Origin: an uncultured Eubacterium sp.
Lineage (GTDB): Bacteria; Bacillota; Clostridia; Oscillospirales; CAG-272
Assembly (NCBI GenBank): GCA_900544285.1
Contig: UQUT01000006.1
Span: 29,043-93,042 of the forward strand
DNA length: 64,000 nucleotides
Reading direction: 5' to 3'
The position numbers and the translations under genes are program-made. Each line of letters opens with the position of its first letter. Positions within the stretch are counted from its first letter, which is position 1. Below, in pieces: positions 23,775 to 32,890 of this stretch. Below the pieces are notes generated by a model. The model saw nothing but the letters and a program-made list of their open reading frames with translations, made no database searches and was not told where the DNA came from.

Positions 23775-25358
23775 TTAGCCTTCAAGCTCTCTTATCAGTG
23801 CATCATACGCATTGATGTTAGTTTCAATACTTCTGACCTGCTTGTTTGCGTAACCGGAGAAACGGTTATCGGCGCTTTCAACCATGGATACGAGAACTGT
23901 ATCAAAGCTGGAAGCAATGTTCCAGTTGTAGCCAGGGTCATAAATACGGGAGTCAAGGATTATATCCATCATCTCGCCGTTTTCTTCGTCGCTCGTCCAT
24001 ACATACTTGCAGGAGTCAACAAATGCCTTACGGACTGTGTATCTGGAGTGAGCTGCATAGAGCGTCCAGAAGTCACCGAGAACTTCCGTATCTGAGAACG
24101 ATGTCGGAATTCCGTATGCGGGAAGGTGGTTATTTACATGGAGATAATATCTTTCCTGATTTTCATCATAAAGCGGGAAAGGAAGAACACCTACCTCGAG
24201 ATCCTCGACATCCTTGAATCTTACAAGCGCGTGAAGAACTTCTCCCATGAAGAGCAACTTGCCGGCTTTGAGCGATTCCTGATATGTTGTGTAGCTTGCG
24301 TTCTGATATGAATCGTCCGCATAGAACTTGATAAGCTTATCAATAACTTCCGCACCCTTGCCGTCCGTAAGAGCGACCTTGAACTTTTCGGAGCTGTTCT
24401 TTGTTACGTATCTTTCGCCGCAACCGAAGAAGAAAGCACGATAGCTGAATGTGGAAGATGAGAAACCGATTGTGTCGGAGTCTGCGGCGGTGCCGACTTT
24501 ATAATCGTTGCTACCGTCGCCGTCGCGGAGGACTTTCTGGCTCATTTCGAGCATTTTGTCCATTGTCCACTTATGGTCTTTTACGAGCTGATAGATATCA
24601 TCGTCAATGCCGCTGTTTTCGTAAACAGTTTTATTGAACGTGATAACCCATGTGCATTCCATTGCCTTGCGGGCAAAGTCGCCGATTATTGAATAGAGCT
24701 TACCGTCATAGCTGAGGTCATTTATATAGTTCTGATCCCACCAATCCTGCGTAAAGTCGATAGGAAGGCTGAGAACGTTGTAATAGCCTGTGCTCGTGAA
24801 CGGCTTATCATACATCCATGTGTTTCCGACATACTTGCCGCCGCCGGAAGCAAAGTCTGCTGCATAACCGTCTTCGCCCTTATGGTCAACCCTTATCGTG
24901 CAGTTATAAAGCTCCTGCATGATCTTGTTTCTTTCGAAAACGGAGTCGTTATAGCTTTCGTTTGTGAGAGCCTCAACCCAGACCTCGTTTGTTGTATCGT
25001 ATCCGTCGTTCTGATCGCATGACGCGATGAAGAATGTTCTGCCGCCGAAGTCAACGTTTTCTTTGCCGGGGAGCTTTGTCTTGCCGTCCCATTCAACAAT
25101 GGGTTCTGCGCCGCCGGGAGTCGTTGTCGTGCCGGAGGGATTTGTGGTTGTCTCGCCGGAGGGCTCGGTCGTCGTCTGACCGGAGGGCTGTGTGGTTGTC
25201 TGACCCGAAGGATTGGTTGTTGTCCCGTTCGTGTTCGTCGTCGTTGTTTTGCCGCTTGTTGTGGTTGTTGACGAAGTATCGCCGCCACACGCAACTGCAA
25301 GCATAATAACGCCTGCGAGCATTGCCACAGCTAAGAGAAGTGTGATAATTCTCTTCAT
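23775..25358 (-). CDS. Extracellular solute-binding lipoprotein with Thr-rich linker
   Basis: A 527-residue lipoprotein: signal peptide with lipobox AVAC (lipidated C24), a low-complexity Thr linker containing four copies of a PSGxTTT unit (about 30-82), then a family-1 type substrate-binding domain (about 90-527). Such proteins feed sugar or oligosaccharide ABC importers, but no permease or ATPase gene is in the neighbourhood, so it is an orphan receptor. It has its own TTGACA promoter (25443-25471) and an AAGGAGATAATATCT site. The linker style is shared with the two following lipoproteins, suggesting a common surface environment. Confidence 0.82.
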   Translation of the reverse strand: MKRIITLLLAVAMLAGVIMLAVACGGDTSSTTTTSGKTTTTNTNGTTTNPSGQTTTQPSGQTTTEPSGETTTNPSGTTTTPGGAEPIVEWDGKTKLPGKENVDFGGRTFFIASCDQNDGYDTTNEVWVEALTNESYNDSVFERNKIMQELYNCTIRVDHKGEDGYAADFASGGGKYVGNTWMYDKPFTSTGYYNVLSLPIDFTQDWWDQNYINDLSYDGKLYSIIGDFARKAMECTWVITFNKTVYENSGIDDDIYQLVKDHKWTMDKMLEMSQKVLRDGDGSNDYKVGTAADSDTIGFSSSTFSYRAFFFGCGERYVTKNSSEKFKVALTDGKGAEVIDKLIKFYADDSYQNASYTTYQESLKAGKLLFMGEVLHALVRFKDVEDLEVGVLPFPLYDENQERYYLHVNNHLPAYGIPTSFSDTEVLGDFWTLYAAHSRYTVRKAFVDSCKYVWTSDEENGEMMDIILDSRIYDPGYNWNIASSFDTVLVSMVESADNRFSGYANKQVRSIETNINAYDALIRELEG

Positions 25359-25442
25359 AGATATTATCTCCTTTTTAGATTTTTTTGTCGCTCAGAATAA
25401 TCAAGTCGGTACTGATATTTTTTTCGATAGAGCGTTTATTAT

Positions 25443-25471
25443 ATTTTATCATTCCACTGTTATTTTGTCAA
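25443..25471 (-). promoter_or_regulatory. Sigma-A promoter of the solute-binding lipoprotein
   Basis: Minus strand: TTGACA (25471-25466), 17-bp spacer ending TGA, TAAAAT (25448-25443). The leader is about 80 nt. Confidence 0.8.
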
Positions 25472-25546
25472 TAGATATATCATTGATACGTAATAATTTT
25501 ATATATATATAACAAAATAATACAATCATTTTTTTGCTTTTTGACA

Positions 25547-25581
25547 ATAAAAAACGGCGGGACTTTTCGTCCTGCCGTTTT
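25547..25581 (-). terminator. Terminator of the first Thr-linker paralogue
   Basis: A 13-bp stem (AAAACGGCAGGAC with its near-perfect complement, one wobble) with a T-rich 3' side on the minus strand. Confidence 0.85.
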
Positions 25582-25598
25582 CATCCGGAATAATCCGA

Positions 25599-26657
25599 TT
25601 ATTTCGCTGCGAGCTCCATCTTGCTCTTGAAAGTTTCGAGCTGTTCGATTGTGGAACCGAAGATGATATAGTCAACTTCAACAGTTGCGCCCTTCTTGAT
25701 GTTTGCACGGGAATCGCACCATGTGGGAACTCTGCTGTGGTACTTTTCAGCACCGAGGAGGTTGAAGCGGAGACCTGCGCTTGCGCCGCCTACTGTTGAC
25801 CAGTTAAGACCGTTGTATGCGTTTGTCGGTCCGTAGAGCTGAACCCAGTTTGTGAAGGAGGTAGCTACGCCGATGTCTTCGTTGTTGTTTCTGCCTGCGC
25901 CGTAAGCGTAAGAGGAAACCTGGCAACACTTGCCGACGTCATAGTAATAAACTGCCCATTCTTCGGAGGGTGTGCATGTGAGCTTGTCGTCGCCTGCCTG
26001 CATATACATGTTGCTTACGCAGAATGTCGAGCCGAAAGAACCGTTGTTGCCCTTATAACCAAAGCTGATCATGTTGTTGACAGTGTTGTTCTTTATACGG
26101 ATCTTCATATACTGGTGCTTGCCTTCCCATGATGCGGGATTGCCGACATAGCTTTCGTTAACGGGATATCTTGCCCATGTGCCCCAGCCGGGGATAAGGT
26201 CTTCATAGTCAAGCTCGATTATGCTTTCGAAGCAGAGAGCGTAACCGTCGGAAGTGTCGTCTGTTGCATAATTCTTGTTGGCTGTGACCTTCCAGGAGTC
26301 CTCAAGGAACTCAACTGTGATGTAGTCTTTGTTGTATGTGAGGGCGCCAACGAGCCATTCGTGAGATGTTTCGCCGTTGTCCTGAGCTGTTGTGTCCGTG
26401 CCGAAGTCGAAACGGGCAAACATGGGAAGAGTTGTTGTAACGAGGGCAGCGGAAGTTGTAGTTGTTTCCGTTGTTGTCGTTGTGGTTGTCTCTTCTGTGG
26501 TTGTGGTTGTTGTTGTGGGTGCTTCGGTTGTCGTCGAAGTCGTTGTTACGGGAGCTTCGGTTGTAGTTGTTGTTTCTTTTTCGCCGTTACAGCCGACAAG
26601 CCCTATAACGCCGACTACCATGATAGCGGCAATCAGAAGCGCAATAAGCTTTTTCAT
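25599..26657 (-). CDS. Secreted lipoprotein with Thr-rich linker and beta-rich domain (paralogue A)
   Basis: A 352-residue lipoprotein: signal peptide with lipobox GLVGC (C23), a linker of about 45 residues that is mostly Thr with some Glu, Ala and Pro, and a domain of about 270 residues with many aromatic and Gly residues. The order of motifs (FARFDFGTDTTAQD, WEGKHQYMKIRIKN, VDYIIFGST) and predicted beta content suggest a carbohydrate-binding-like sandwich; I do not recognise a named family. It is about 60 percent identical by eye to the next protein, so the pair is a tandem duplication. It has its own promoter and terminator. Confidence 0.75.
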   Translation of the reverse strand: MKKLIALLIAAIMVVGVIGLVGCNGEKETTTTTEAPVTTTSTTTEAPTTTTTTTEETTTTTTTETTTTSAALVTTTLPMFARFDFGTDTTAQDNGETSHEWLVGALTYNKDYITVEFLEDSWKVTANKNYATDDTSDGYALCFESIIELDYEDLIPGWGTWARYPVNESYVGNPASWEGKHQYMKIRIKNNTVNNMISFGYKGNNGSFGSTFCVSNMYMQAGDDKLTCTPSEEWAVYYYDVGKCCQVSSYAYGAGRNNNEDIGVATSFTNWVQLYGPTNAYNGLNWSTVGGASAGLRFNLLGAEKYHSRVPTWCDSRANIKKGATVEVDYIIFGSTIEQLETFKSKMELAAK

Positions 26658-26709
26658 TGGTTCTTCTCCTTGCGTTTATTATTTTTTGCGGTACCCCGCA
26701 TTATTTATA

Positions 26710-26738
26710 ATTATATCATTGTTGATTAAATCTGTCAA
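26710..26738 (-). promoter_or_regulatory. Sigma-A promoter of paralogue A
   Basis: Minus strand: perfect TTGACA (26738-26733), 17-bp spacer ending TGA, perfect TATAAT (26715-26710). Nothing else is seen between 26740 and 26887 except AT-rich DNA. Confidence 0.85.
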
Positions 26739-26887
26739 TCGAAAAGAGGAAATACTTTCTTTTTTTGAGCAAATCATCTAAAAATCCGCGCTCTTTTTTG
26801 TCATAATTAACTCAACCCTTTTGATTATTTTTATACTATCGCTTTGATTAAATTCTTTCATGAAACAAAAATATTTATACGCGGAAA

Positions 26888-26917
26888 CAAAAAACAACCT
26901 CCCGAAGGAGGTTGTTT
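26888..26917 (-). terminator. Terminator of paralogue B
   Basis: AAACAACCTCC-TTCG-GGAGGTTGTTT followed by TTTTG on the minus strand. Confidence 0.85.
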
Positions 26918-26935
26918 AATTTCAACAAAATTCAA

Positions 26936-28027
26936 TTATTTTGTTGCAGCGAGCTCCATCTTGCTCTGGAATGTGGAGAGCTGGTCAACTGTAGAACCGA
27001 ATACGATGTAGTCAACTTCTATGCTGTTACCTCTCTTGATGTTGACACGAGAGTCACACCAAAGACCAACTGTGTTGGCACGAGAGCCAATGTAGTACTC
27101 AGCGCCGAGAAGGTTGAAACGGAGACCTGTAGCGTTCTGTGTCCAGTTAAGACCGTTGCTACCACCCGTCTGAGCGTTTTTCTTGAGCCATTCAGAGTAG
27201 GACTTGCATTTGTCGGCTTCTCTACCAGCACCATAAGCATGAGAAGAAGCCTGGCAGCACATAGGAACGTCATAGTAATAAACCTTCCACTCGTTGCTTT
27301 CCTTTTCAGCCGTAATCTTGTCGATACCGTCCTGGAGGTACATGTTGCTTACGTTTGTCGTTGTCGAGAAGCCGCCATTGCACTTGAACTGGAAGCTGAT
27401 CATGTTGTTCTTTGTTGTGTTCTTTATACGGATCTTCATGTACTGATGCTTGCCTTCCCAGCTCTTACCGATGTAACCGGTCTGAGAAGGATAACGAGTC
27501 CATGTACCCCAACCGGATGTAAGGTCTACATCGAAGTCGAGAACGTTGATGTTTTCGAAGCAAAGTGCATAAGCGTTCGCGGGTGTTTCACCCTTGATGT
27601 AAGATTTAAGAGCATAAATCTTCCAAGAGTCTTCAAGGAACTCAACCTTGAGGTACTCTTCGTTGTATGTAAGGTTGTTTACGAGCCACTCATGAGATGT
27701 GTCGCCACTGTCCTGAGCGGTTGTATCCGTACCGAAGTCGAAACGAGCGAACATGGGAAGGGTTGTTGTAACCATAGCCGTTGTTGTTGTCGTTCCTGTT
27801 GTAGTTGTAGTTGTTGTTGTGGTTGTCGTTGTTGTGGTTGTCGTCGTTGTCGTAGCTTTCGCCGTTGTTGTCGTGGTTGTTGTCGATGCAGATGTTGTTG
27901 TCGCGGGCGTTGTTGTTACGGGAGCCTCGGTTGTAGTTGTTGTTTCTTTTTCGCCTTTACAACCTACAAGACCTATAACACCAAAGACCATTACTGCCAC
28001 GAGAAGAAGTGACAAAATTTTCTTCAT
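26936..28027 (-). CDS. Secreted lipoprotein with polythreonine linker (paralogue B)
   Basis: A 363-residue lipoprotein: signal peptide with lipobox GLVGC (C23), a linker of about 65 residues dominated by threonine including an unbroken run of 19 Thr encoded by mixed ACN codons (about 27789-27855), and a C-terminal domain homologous to paralogue A (FARFDFGTDTTAQD, SWEGKHQYMKIRIKN, VDYIVFGST). The Thr run would be a rigid, possibly O-glycosylated stalk lifting the domain off the membrane. The trinucleotide repeat could vary in length by slippage. It has its own promoter and terminator. The ligand is unknown. Confidence 0.78.
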   Translation of the reverse strand: MKKILSLLLVAVMVFGVIGLVGCKGEKETTTTTEAPVTTTPATTTSASTTTTTTTAKATTTTTTTTTTTTTTTTTTTGTTTTTAMVTTTLPMFARFDFGTDTTAQDSGDTSHEWLVNNLTYNEEYLKVEFLEDSWKIYALKSYIKGETPANAYALCFENINVLDFDVDLTSGWGTWTRYPSQTGYIGKSWEGKHQYMKIRIKNTTKNNMISFQFKCNGGFSTTTNVSNMYLQDGIDKITAEKESNEWKVYYYDVPMCCQASSHAYGAGREADKCKSYSEWLKKNAQTGGSNGLNWTQNATGLRFNLLGAEYYIGSRANTVGLWCDSRVNIKRGNSIEVDYIVFGSTVDQLSTFQSKMELAATK

Positions 28028-28111
28028 GAAATAAATCTCCTTTTAATATATTAAAGAATTTTGACCGCACCGAATATCGTCTGAAAAATACTCGATACTG
28101 TGTTTAGTGTT

Positions 28112-28140
28112 ATTTTATCATCTCTTTGCGATTTTGTCAA
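28112..28140 (-). promoter_or_regulatory. Sigma-A promoter of paralogue B
   Basis: Minus strand: TTGACA (28140-28135), 17-bp spacer ending TGA, TAAAAT (28117-28112). The leader is about 80 nt. The rest of 28141-28365 is AT-rich with no feature recognised. Confidence 0.82.
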
Positions 28141-28366
28141 GGGTTCTCCGCGAATTGTCCTTGAAATTCGGTCAATATTTTTGAAAAAAATCTGTTTTTT
28201 CAGGATAATATGACAAAATATAACCTTCTTTTTCACGCGTCGCGGAAAAAATTTTCCCCTTCTGCCCTTATATTCCTCGCAAAGCTGCGCAAACACCGTC
28301 CCCCGCTCTTCCTTTTTTATTATATTATATTACTGTCGCATTGTGAAAATTCCTCTTTTTCACAAA

Positions 28367-28394
28367 CAAAACGGACGCCGTCGTCGGCATCCGC
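28367..28394 (-). terminator. Terminator of the M23 peptidase gene
   Basis: CGGATGCC-GACGAC-GGCGTCCG with TTTTGTTTG following on the minus strand. Confidence 0.8.
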
Positions 28395-28414
28395 TTGAGC
28401 TGTCTTATTCGTCC

Positions 28415-29107
28415 TTATTTGTCCTCAAAATCGGTAGAGGGATCCTTTTTGGCAACCTCAAAAAAGGAAAGCGGGTTCACCGTCGCACCGTCGACCCAAA
28501 CTTCAAAATGCAGATGCGGATCCTCGGAAATTTCTATAAGCGACGTATCGCCTACATAGCCGATTGTGTCCCCCGTCCTGACCTTTGCTCCCGTGGCAAG
28601 CCCTTCGGGAATCTTCGTCGAAAGGTTTTTGTAAACGGTCTTGCAGCCCTCCGAATGGGTTATCTCAACGGTCTGACCCATCATCGGATCGGCTTCGATG
28701 AGCGTGACCGTGCCGTCCGCGGAGGCGGTCACGGCCGTGCCGACAGCAGCCTCAATATCTATTCCGCCGTGAATACGGTAGTCCTCCATTGTCAGCGACC
28801 ACACGGGAACGTCGCTCGAATAATCTTTGAGCATCGTTCCGCCGGCGACGGGAATGAGCATTTTGTCGGGCTTTGCAACGACGGGATTGTCACCCGGTTT
28901 TTCGGTTGTCTGAGGTGGCTCGGTCTGTTTCGGAGTCGTTGTCGTGACGGGCATCTGTGAGGTTGACGAGGTTCCGTCCTTGCCCGGCTTTGTCTTTTTG
29001 GACGACGAAAACGCTATGATTGTAATAGTGACCGTCGCCGCGAGGAGAATCGCAAGCGCGACCGCAAGTCCTCTGTTAAGCTGTCTTTTTCTCTGATTTT
29101 TATTCAT
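28415..29107 (-). CDS. Membrane-anchored M23/LytM-domain protein, SpoIIQ-like
   Basis: A 230-residue protein with an N-terminal membrane helix (about 13-33), a Thr/Pro linker (about 40-75), and an M23 LytM domain. Zinc ligands appear intact: YRIHGGIDIE (His and Asp) and HLHFEVW. This architecture matches clostridial SpoIIQ, the forespore half of the channel to the mother cell, whose endopeptidase site is preserved in Clostridia. General M23 hydrolases share it, and no spoIIIA operon is nearby, so SpoIIQ is a suggestion only. GAAAGGAAC precedes the ATG. It lies downstream of clpX across 370 bp without genes. Confidence 0.75.
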   Translation of the reverse strand: MNKNQRKRQLNRGLAVALAILLAATVTITIIAFSSSKKTKPGKDGTSSTSQMPVTTTTPKQTEPPQTTEKPGDNPVVAKPDKMLIPVAGGTMLKDYSSDVPVWSLTMEDYRIHGGIDIEAAVGTAVTASADGTVTLIEADPMMGQTVEITHSEGCKTVYKNLSTKIPEGLATGAKVRTGDTIGYVGDTSLIEISEDPHLHFEVWVDGATVNPLSFFEVAKKDPSTDFEDK

Positions 29108-29427
29108 ATGTTTTTGTTCCTTTCAGCCTTTCGGCAATAATCTGTGACGCTGATATTATCGACCGAAAAACCTTGCGGTTATGCAGGAAATTCAAATTTA
29201 TACAAATGTTTTTCATTGTTTTATTCAAATGTATATTTTTTGCACGTTCCGTTTTTATCGCTTCACAAAGCAACAGGCTTTGAGGATTCGTTATAGTTTT
29301 TTCTCCAATGCGGAATGTGGCACACCACTTCGCTTTGCAAAGCAAACATTCGCGGAATAAAACCGTCCTGCAGTTGCCCGCATGATAAAGACTTCTTGCT
29401 CTTTCCCGTCACTGCGGTTTTGCTCAA

Positions 29428-29462
29428 TCAAAAACCGCCGCAGCAAACGCCACGACGGTTTT
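29428..29462 (-). terminator. Terminator of the tig-clpP-clpX operon
   Basis: AAAACCGTCG pairs with CGGCGGTTTT (one wobble) around a 12-nt loop, with TTTTTGATT after it on the minus strand. The rest of 29108-29427 shows no gene or RNA that I recognise. Confidence 0.7.
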
Positions 29463-29477
29463 ATACATTTGTTATAT

Positions 29478-30722
29478 TTATTTTTCCTCGAAAACAAGCT
29501 CGGGTTTTCCGCCGTTAAGCGTTTCCGCCGTGACGGTCACGGACTTGAGATTTTCCATTGAAGGTATCTCATACATAATCGGAAGCATTATCTCCTCCAT
29601 TATCGCGCGGAGACCTCTTGCGCCCGTTCCTCTTTCAATCGCGCGTTTCGCGATTCCGGAAATTGCGTCGTCCGTAAACGCTATGTCAACCCCGTCCATT
29701 CCGACGAGCTTTTTATACTGCTTGAGGATTGCGTTTTTCGGCTCGCGGAGAATTCTCGCAAGCGCAGCTTCGTCAAGCTCCGAGAGACTGACGATGACAG
29801 GCAACCTGCCGACAAGCTCCGGAATAAGCCCGTATTTTACAATATCGTGTGCCGTTACGTCGCGAAGAAGTCCGCCGGCGGTCTTTTCCGATTTGCCCTT
29901 CAGCTCGCTGCCGAAGCCCACTCCGGACGTTCCCTTGCGCTTGTCTATAATCTTTTCAAGCCCGTCGAACGCGCCGCCGCAGATGAAAAGAATGTTTTCC
30001 GTATGAATCTGGATGAAATCCTGCCCGGGATGCTTTCTTCCTCCCTGCGGAGGAACGTTTGCCGTTGTCCCTTCGAGAATTTTCAGGAGCGCCTGCTGAA
30101 CGCCCTCGCCCGAAACGTCACGGGTGATCGAGCGGTTTTCGCTCTTGCGGGAGATTTTATCAATCTCGTCGATATAGATTATCCCCTTTTCCGCAAGCTC
30201 AACGTCGTAATCCGCTGCCTGAATGAGACGGAGAAGAATATTTTCAACGTCCTCTCCGACGTATCCCGCTTCCGTCAGCGTTGTTGCGTCGGCGATTGCA
30301 AAAGGAACCTTCAGAGTTTTCGCAAGCGTCTGCGCAAGGAACGTCTTGCCGACGCCCGTCGGTCCGAGAAGAAGCACGTTGCTCTTCTGAATTTCAACGC
30401 TGTCGTCGTCCTTTCCCTTCTGCGATATTCTCTTATAATGATTATATACCGCAACGGAAAGCGCAATTTTCGCCTCGTCCTGCCCTATGACGTATTCGTC
30501 AAGGACAGCCTTTATCTCCTTCGGCTTCGGAAGCTCGGCAAGCTCCGTAAGCTCGCTGTCGCTTTCGGACGAATGATAATCGGCTATGAGCTGCTCGCAG
30601 GCGAAAACGCAATCGTCGCAGATATAAGTGCCGAGCGGCGACGGAATGAGAAATCCGACCTGCTCCTCGCTTCGTCCGCAGAACGAGCAGCGGCGGAGCG
30701 ATGTTCTTTTGTTGTCAGCCAT
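29478..30722 (-). CDS. clpX: ATP-dependent Clp protease ATP-binding subunit ClpX
   Basis: A 414-residue AAA+ unfoldase. The N-terminal zinc domain has C12, C15, C35 and C38; the Walker A is GPTGVGKT (about 117-124), Walker B IIYIDEIDKI, and the pore loop GYVGED lies between. It feeds substrates to ClpP, encoded just upstream (17-bp gap), in the cytosol. Length is standard. It is the last gene of the tig-clpP-clpX cluster, a common Firmicute order. Confidence 0.97.
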   Translation of the reverse strand: MADNKRTSLRRCSFCGRSEEQVGFLIPSPLGTYICDDCVFACEQLIADYHSSESDSELTELAELPKPKEIKAVLDEYVIGQDEAKIALSVAVYNHYKRISQKGKDDDSVEIQKSNVLLLGPTGVGKTFLAQTLAKTLKVPFAIADATTLTEAGYVGEDVENILLRLIQAADYDVELAEKGIIYIDEIDKISRKSENRSITRDVSGEGVQQALLKILEGTTANVPPQGGRKHPGQDFIQIHTENILFICGGAFDGLEKIIDKRKGTSGVGFGSELKGKSEKTAGGLLRDVTAHDIVKYGLIPELVGRLPVIVSLSELDEAALARILREPKNAILKQYKKLVGMDGVDIAFTDDAISGIAKRAIERGTGARGLRAIMEEIMLPIMYEIPSMENLKSVTVTAETLNGGKPELVFEEK

Positions 30723-30739
30723 GGGCTCTTTTCCTTTCG

Positions 30740-31324
30740 TCAGATGCGCTTGTCAATTACCTTGTCGATAAGTCCGTAAGCCGCCGCCTCGTCCGCGCTG
30801 AGGAAATTGTCGCGCTCGGTGTCAATTTCAATCTGCTCCACGGGCTTGCCCGTTTCGCGCGCAAGAATTTCGTTGATACGACGTCTTATCTTGATTATGT
30901 GGTCGGCGTGGATTTTCATATCGCTTGCCTGACCCTGCATTCCGCCGAGCGGCTGATGGATCATAATCTCGCTGTTCGGGAGGGCAAATCTCTTGCCCTT
31001 TGCGCCCGCCGCAAGCAGAAACGCTCCCATGCTCGCCGCCATGCCGACGCAGATTGTCGATACGTCGCATTTGATATAATTCATCGTATCGAAAATCGCC
31101 ATGCCCGCGGTGACAGAGCCGCCGGGGCTGTTGATATAGAGCGCGATGTCCTTTTCGGGATCCTGCGATTCGAGATGCAGAAGCTGCGCAACGACGAGGG
31201 ATGCCGTCACGTCGTTCACCTCGTCGGAGAGGAAAACGATTCTGTCATTGAGCAGGCGGGAATAAATGTCATAAGAGCGTTCCCCCTTGCTCGTCTGTTC
31301 TATTACATAAGGTACGAGTGCCAT
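30740..31324 (-). CDS. clpP: ATP-dependent Clp protease proteolytic subunit
   Basis: A 194-residue serine protease forming the tetradecameric Clp barrel. The triad is S98 in GMAASMGA, H123 in MIHQPLGG and Asp in DTERDN (about 172). It has the normal ClpP length. The gap to clpX is 17 bp, and to tig 44 bp, so all three are probably on one transcript from the promoter at 32862. Confidence 0.97.
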   Translation of the reverse strand: MALVPYVIEQTSKGERSYDIYSRLLNDRIVFLSDEVNDVTASLVVAQLLHLESQDPEKDIALYINSPGGSVTAGMAIFDTMNYIKCDVSTICVGMAASMGAFLLAAGAKGKRFALPNSEIMIHQPLGGMQGQASDMKIHADHIIKIRRRINEILARETGKPVEQIEIDTERDNFLSADEAAAYGLIDKVIDKRI

Positions 31325-31368
31325 AAAATATCTCCTTTCACTGCCTTCGGCTTTGCGGAGAAATTATC

Positions 31369-32811
31369 TTATTCCGCGTCGCCTTCGGTTTTTGTCTCTT
31401 CGGTATTTGCTTCCGTTGTTTTCTTTGTCGACTTTCTCGTCGTTTTCTTTGCCGGCTCCGCCGCGTCGACTGTTTCTGCGCCGTCCTCTGCCGTTTCGGT
31501 CTTCTTTGCAGACTTCTTCGCAGCGGCTTTCTTCGTTTTTACGTCTGCGTTTGTGCGGACAAGCTCAAGAGCTTCGGCAACGACAACGTCTGCCGCGATA
31601 TCCTTTTCGTTTACGGCAGATTTGACCTTTTCGATTTCAAGACCGTATGCGTCTGCGATCTTCTTGTATTCCGCTTCGATCTTCTCTGCGTCGGCTGTGA
31701 GACCTTCGAGCTTTGCAACAGTTTCGAGAGCGAGACGGATCTTTACGTTCTTTTCAGCCTGCGGGCGGAGCTGTGCCTTGAGAGAGTCAACCGTTGCGCC
31801 CGTATACTGCATAAATGTCTTCATATCTATGCCCTGGTAACGGAGACGGTTTTCATAATCGCGGAGGCACGCGTCGAGCTCTGTTTCAAACATAGCTTCC
31901 GGAATTTCGGCTTCGAGGTTTTCGCAGAGAGCGTCGAGAAGCTGCTCGTCGATCTTTGCCTGCTGTGCTTTCTTTGCATTCTCTTCGAGTTTAGCCTTTA
32001 TGTCTGCCTTGTATTCATCGAGAGTATCGAATTCGGAAACGTCCTTTACGAATTCGTCGTCGAGAGCGGGAAGCTCGTCGAATTTGATTTCGTGCAGCTT
32101 GCACTTGAAGGTTGCGGGCTTGCCTGCAAGAGTTGTTTCGTGATAATCTGCGGGGAACGTGACCTCAACGTCAAATTCGTCGCCGATGTTGTGTCCGCAG
32201 ATCTGCTCCTCAAAGCCGGGGATGAACTGTCCCGAACCGAGCTTGAGGTGATACTTCTCTGCCTTGCCACCTTCAAATGCCTTGCCGTCTGCAAAGCCTT
32301 CAAAATCGAACACGACGCAGTCGCCGTTCTGTGCGGGGCGATCGGTTACGTCAACTTCTCTTGCATTTCTCTCGCGGACTGTCTGAATTTCGTGATCGAC
32401 AGCCTCGTCGCCGATTGTAACATTTTCTTTCTCTGCCTTCAGACCCTTGTATGCCTTAAGAGTGCATTCGGGCTTTACGAAAACCTTGACTGTGATGACA
32501 ACGCCGTCGTCATCAAGAGATTTGACATCGTATTCGGGCGCGGAAACGACTTCGAGAGCTGTTTCTGCGAGAGCGTCCGCATAAGCCTTCGGAACGACAT
32601 CGTTCAGAGCATCCTCATAGAAAACGCCCTTGCCGTACATTTTTTCGATAATTGCTCTGGGAGCCTTACCTTTTCTGAAACCGGGAACATTCATTTTTCC
32701 CGCGTTCTTTTTGAATGCAGCGTCGACGGCGGCGTCAAACTCCGCGCTGTCTATCTGGATTTCAAGTTCTTTGCAGTTTTTTTCGGCATCGCCGACTTTT
32801 AATACTTTCAT
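31369..32811 (-). CDS. tig: Trigger factor with long Lys/Thr/Glu/Ala tail
   Basis: A 480-residue ribosome-associated chaperone and prolyl isomerase. The N-terminal ribosome-binding domain carries PGFRKGKAPR (about 45-54), the FKBP domain contains GDCVVFDFEGF and FIPGFEEQICG (about 150-240), and the C-terminal helical domain follows. The usual length is about 430; here the last 55-60 residues (from about 424) form a low-complexity tail of Lys, Thr, Glu and Ala. It is first in tig-clpP-clpX, with GGAGGAAATAAAA before the ATG. Confidence 0.95.
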   Translation of the reverse strand: MKVLKVGDAEKNCKELEIQIDSAEFDAAVDAAFKKNAGKMNVPGFRKGKAPRAIIEKMYGKGVFYEDALNDVVPKAYADALAETALEVVSAPEYDVKSLDDDGVVITVKVFVKPECTLKAYKGLKAEKENVTIGDEAVDHEIQTVRERNAREVDVTDRPAQNGDCVVFDFEGFADGKAFEGGKAEKYHLKLGSGQFIPGFEEQICGHNIGDEFDVEVTFPADYHETTLAGKPATFKCKLHEIKFDELPALDDEFVKDVSEFDTLDEYKADIKAKLEENAKKAQQAKIDEQLLDALCENLEAEIPEAMFETELDACLRDYENRLRYQGIDMKTFMQYTGATVDSLKAQLRPQAEKNVKIRLALETVAKLEGLTADAEKIEAEYKKIADAYGLEIEKVKSAVNEKDIAADVVVAEALELVRTNADVKTKKAAAKKSAKKTETAEDGAETVDAAEPAKKTTRKSTKKTTEANTEETKTEGDAE

Positions 32812-32861
32812 TTTTATTTCCTCCGATTTATTTATCTTTTGTCACTTGACATACAGGTTTG

Positions 32862-32890
32862 ATTATATCATTATCTCCTTGCAATGTCAA
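32862..32890 (-). promoter_or_regulatory. Sigma-A promoter of tig-clpP-clpX
   Basis: Minus strand: perfect TTGACA (32890-32885), 17-bp spacer ending TGA, perfect TATAAT (32867-32862). It overlaps the 3' end of the metallophosphoesterase gene. Confidence 0.88.

Noticed and set aside
27753..28034. Plus-strand frame encoding a polyvaline protein
   Set aside because: It is the antisense of the polythreonine linker of paralogue B; no promoter or ribosome binding site supports it.
29847..31840. Long plus-strand frames opposite clpX, clpP and tig
   Set aside because: They are antisense to strongly conserved genes and lack start sites.
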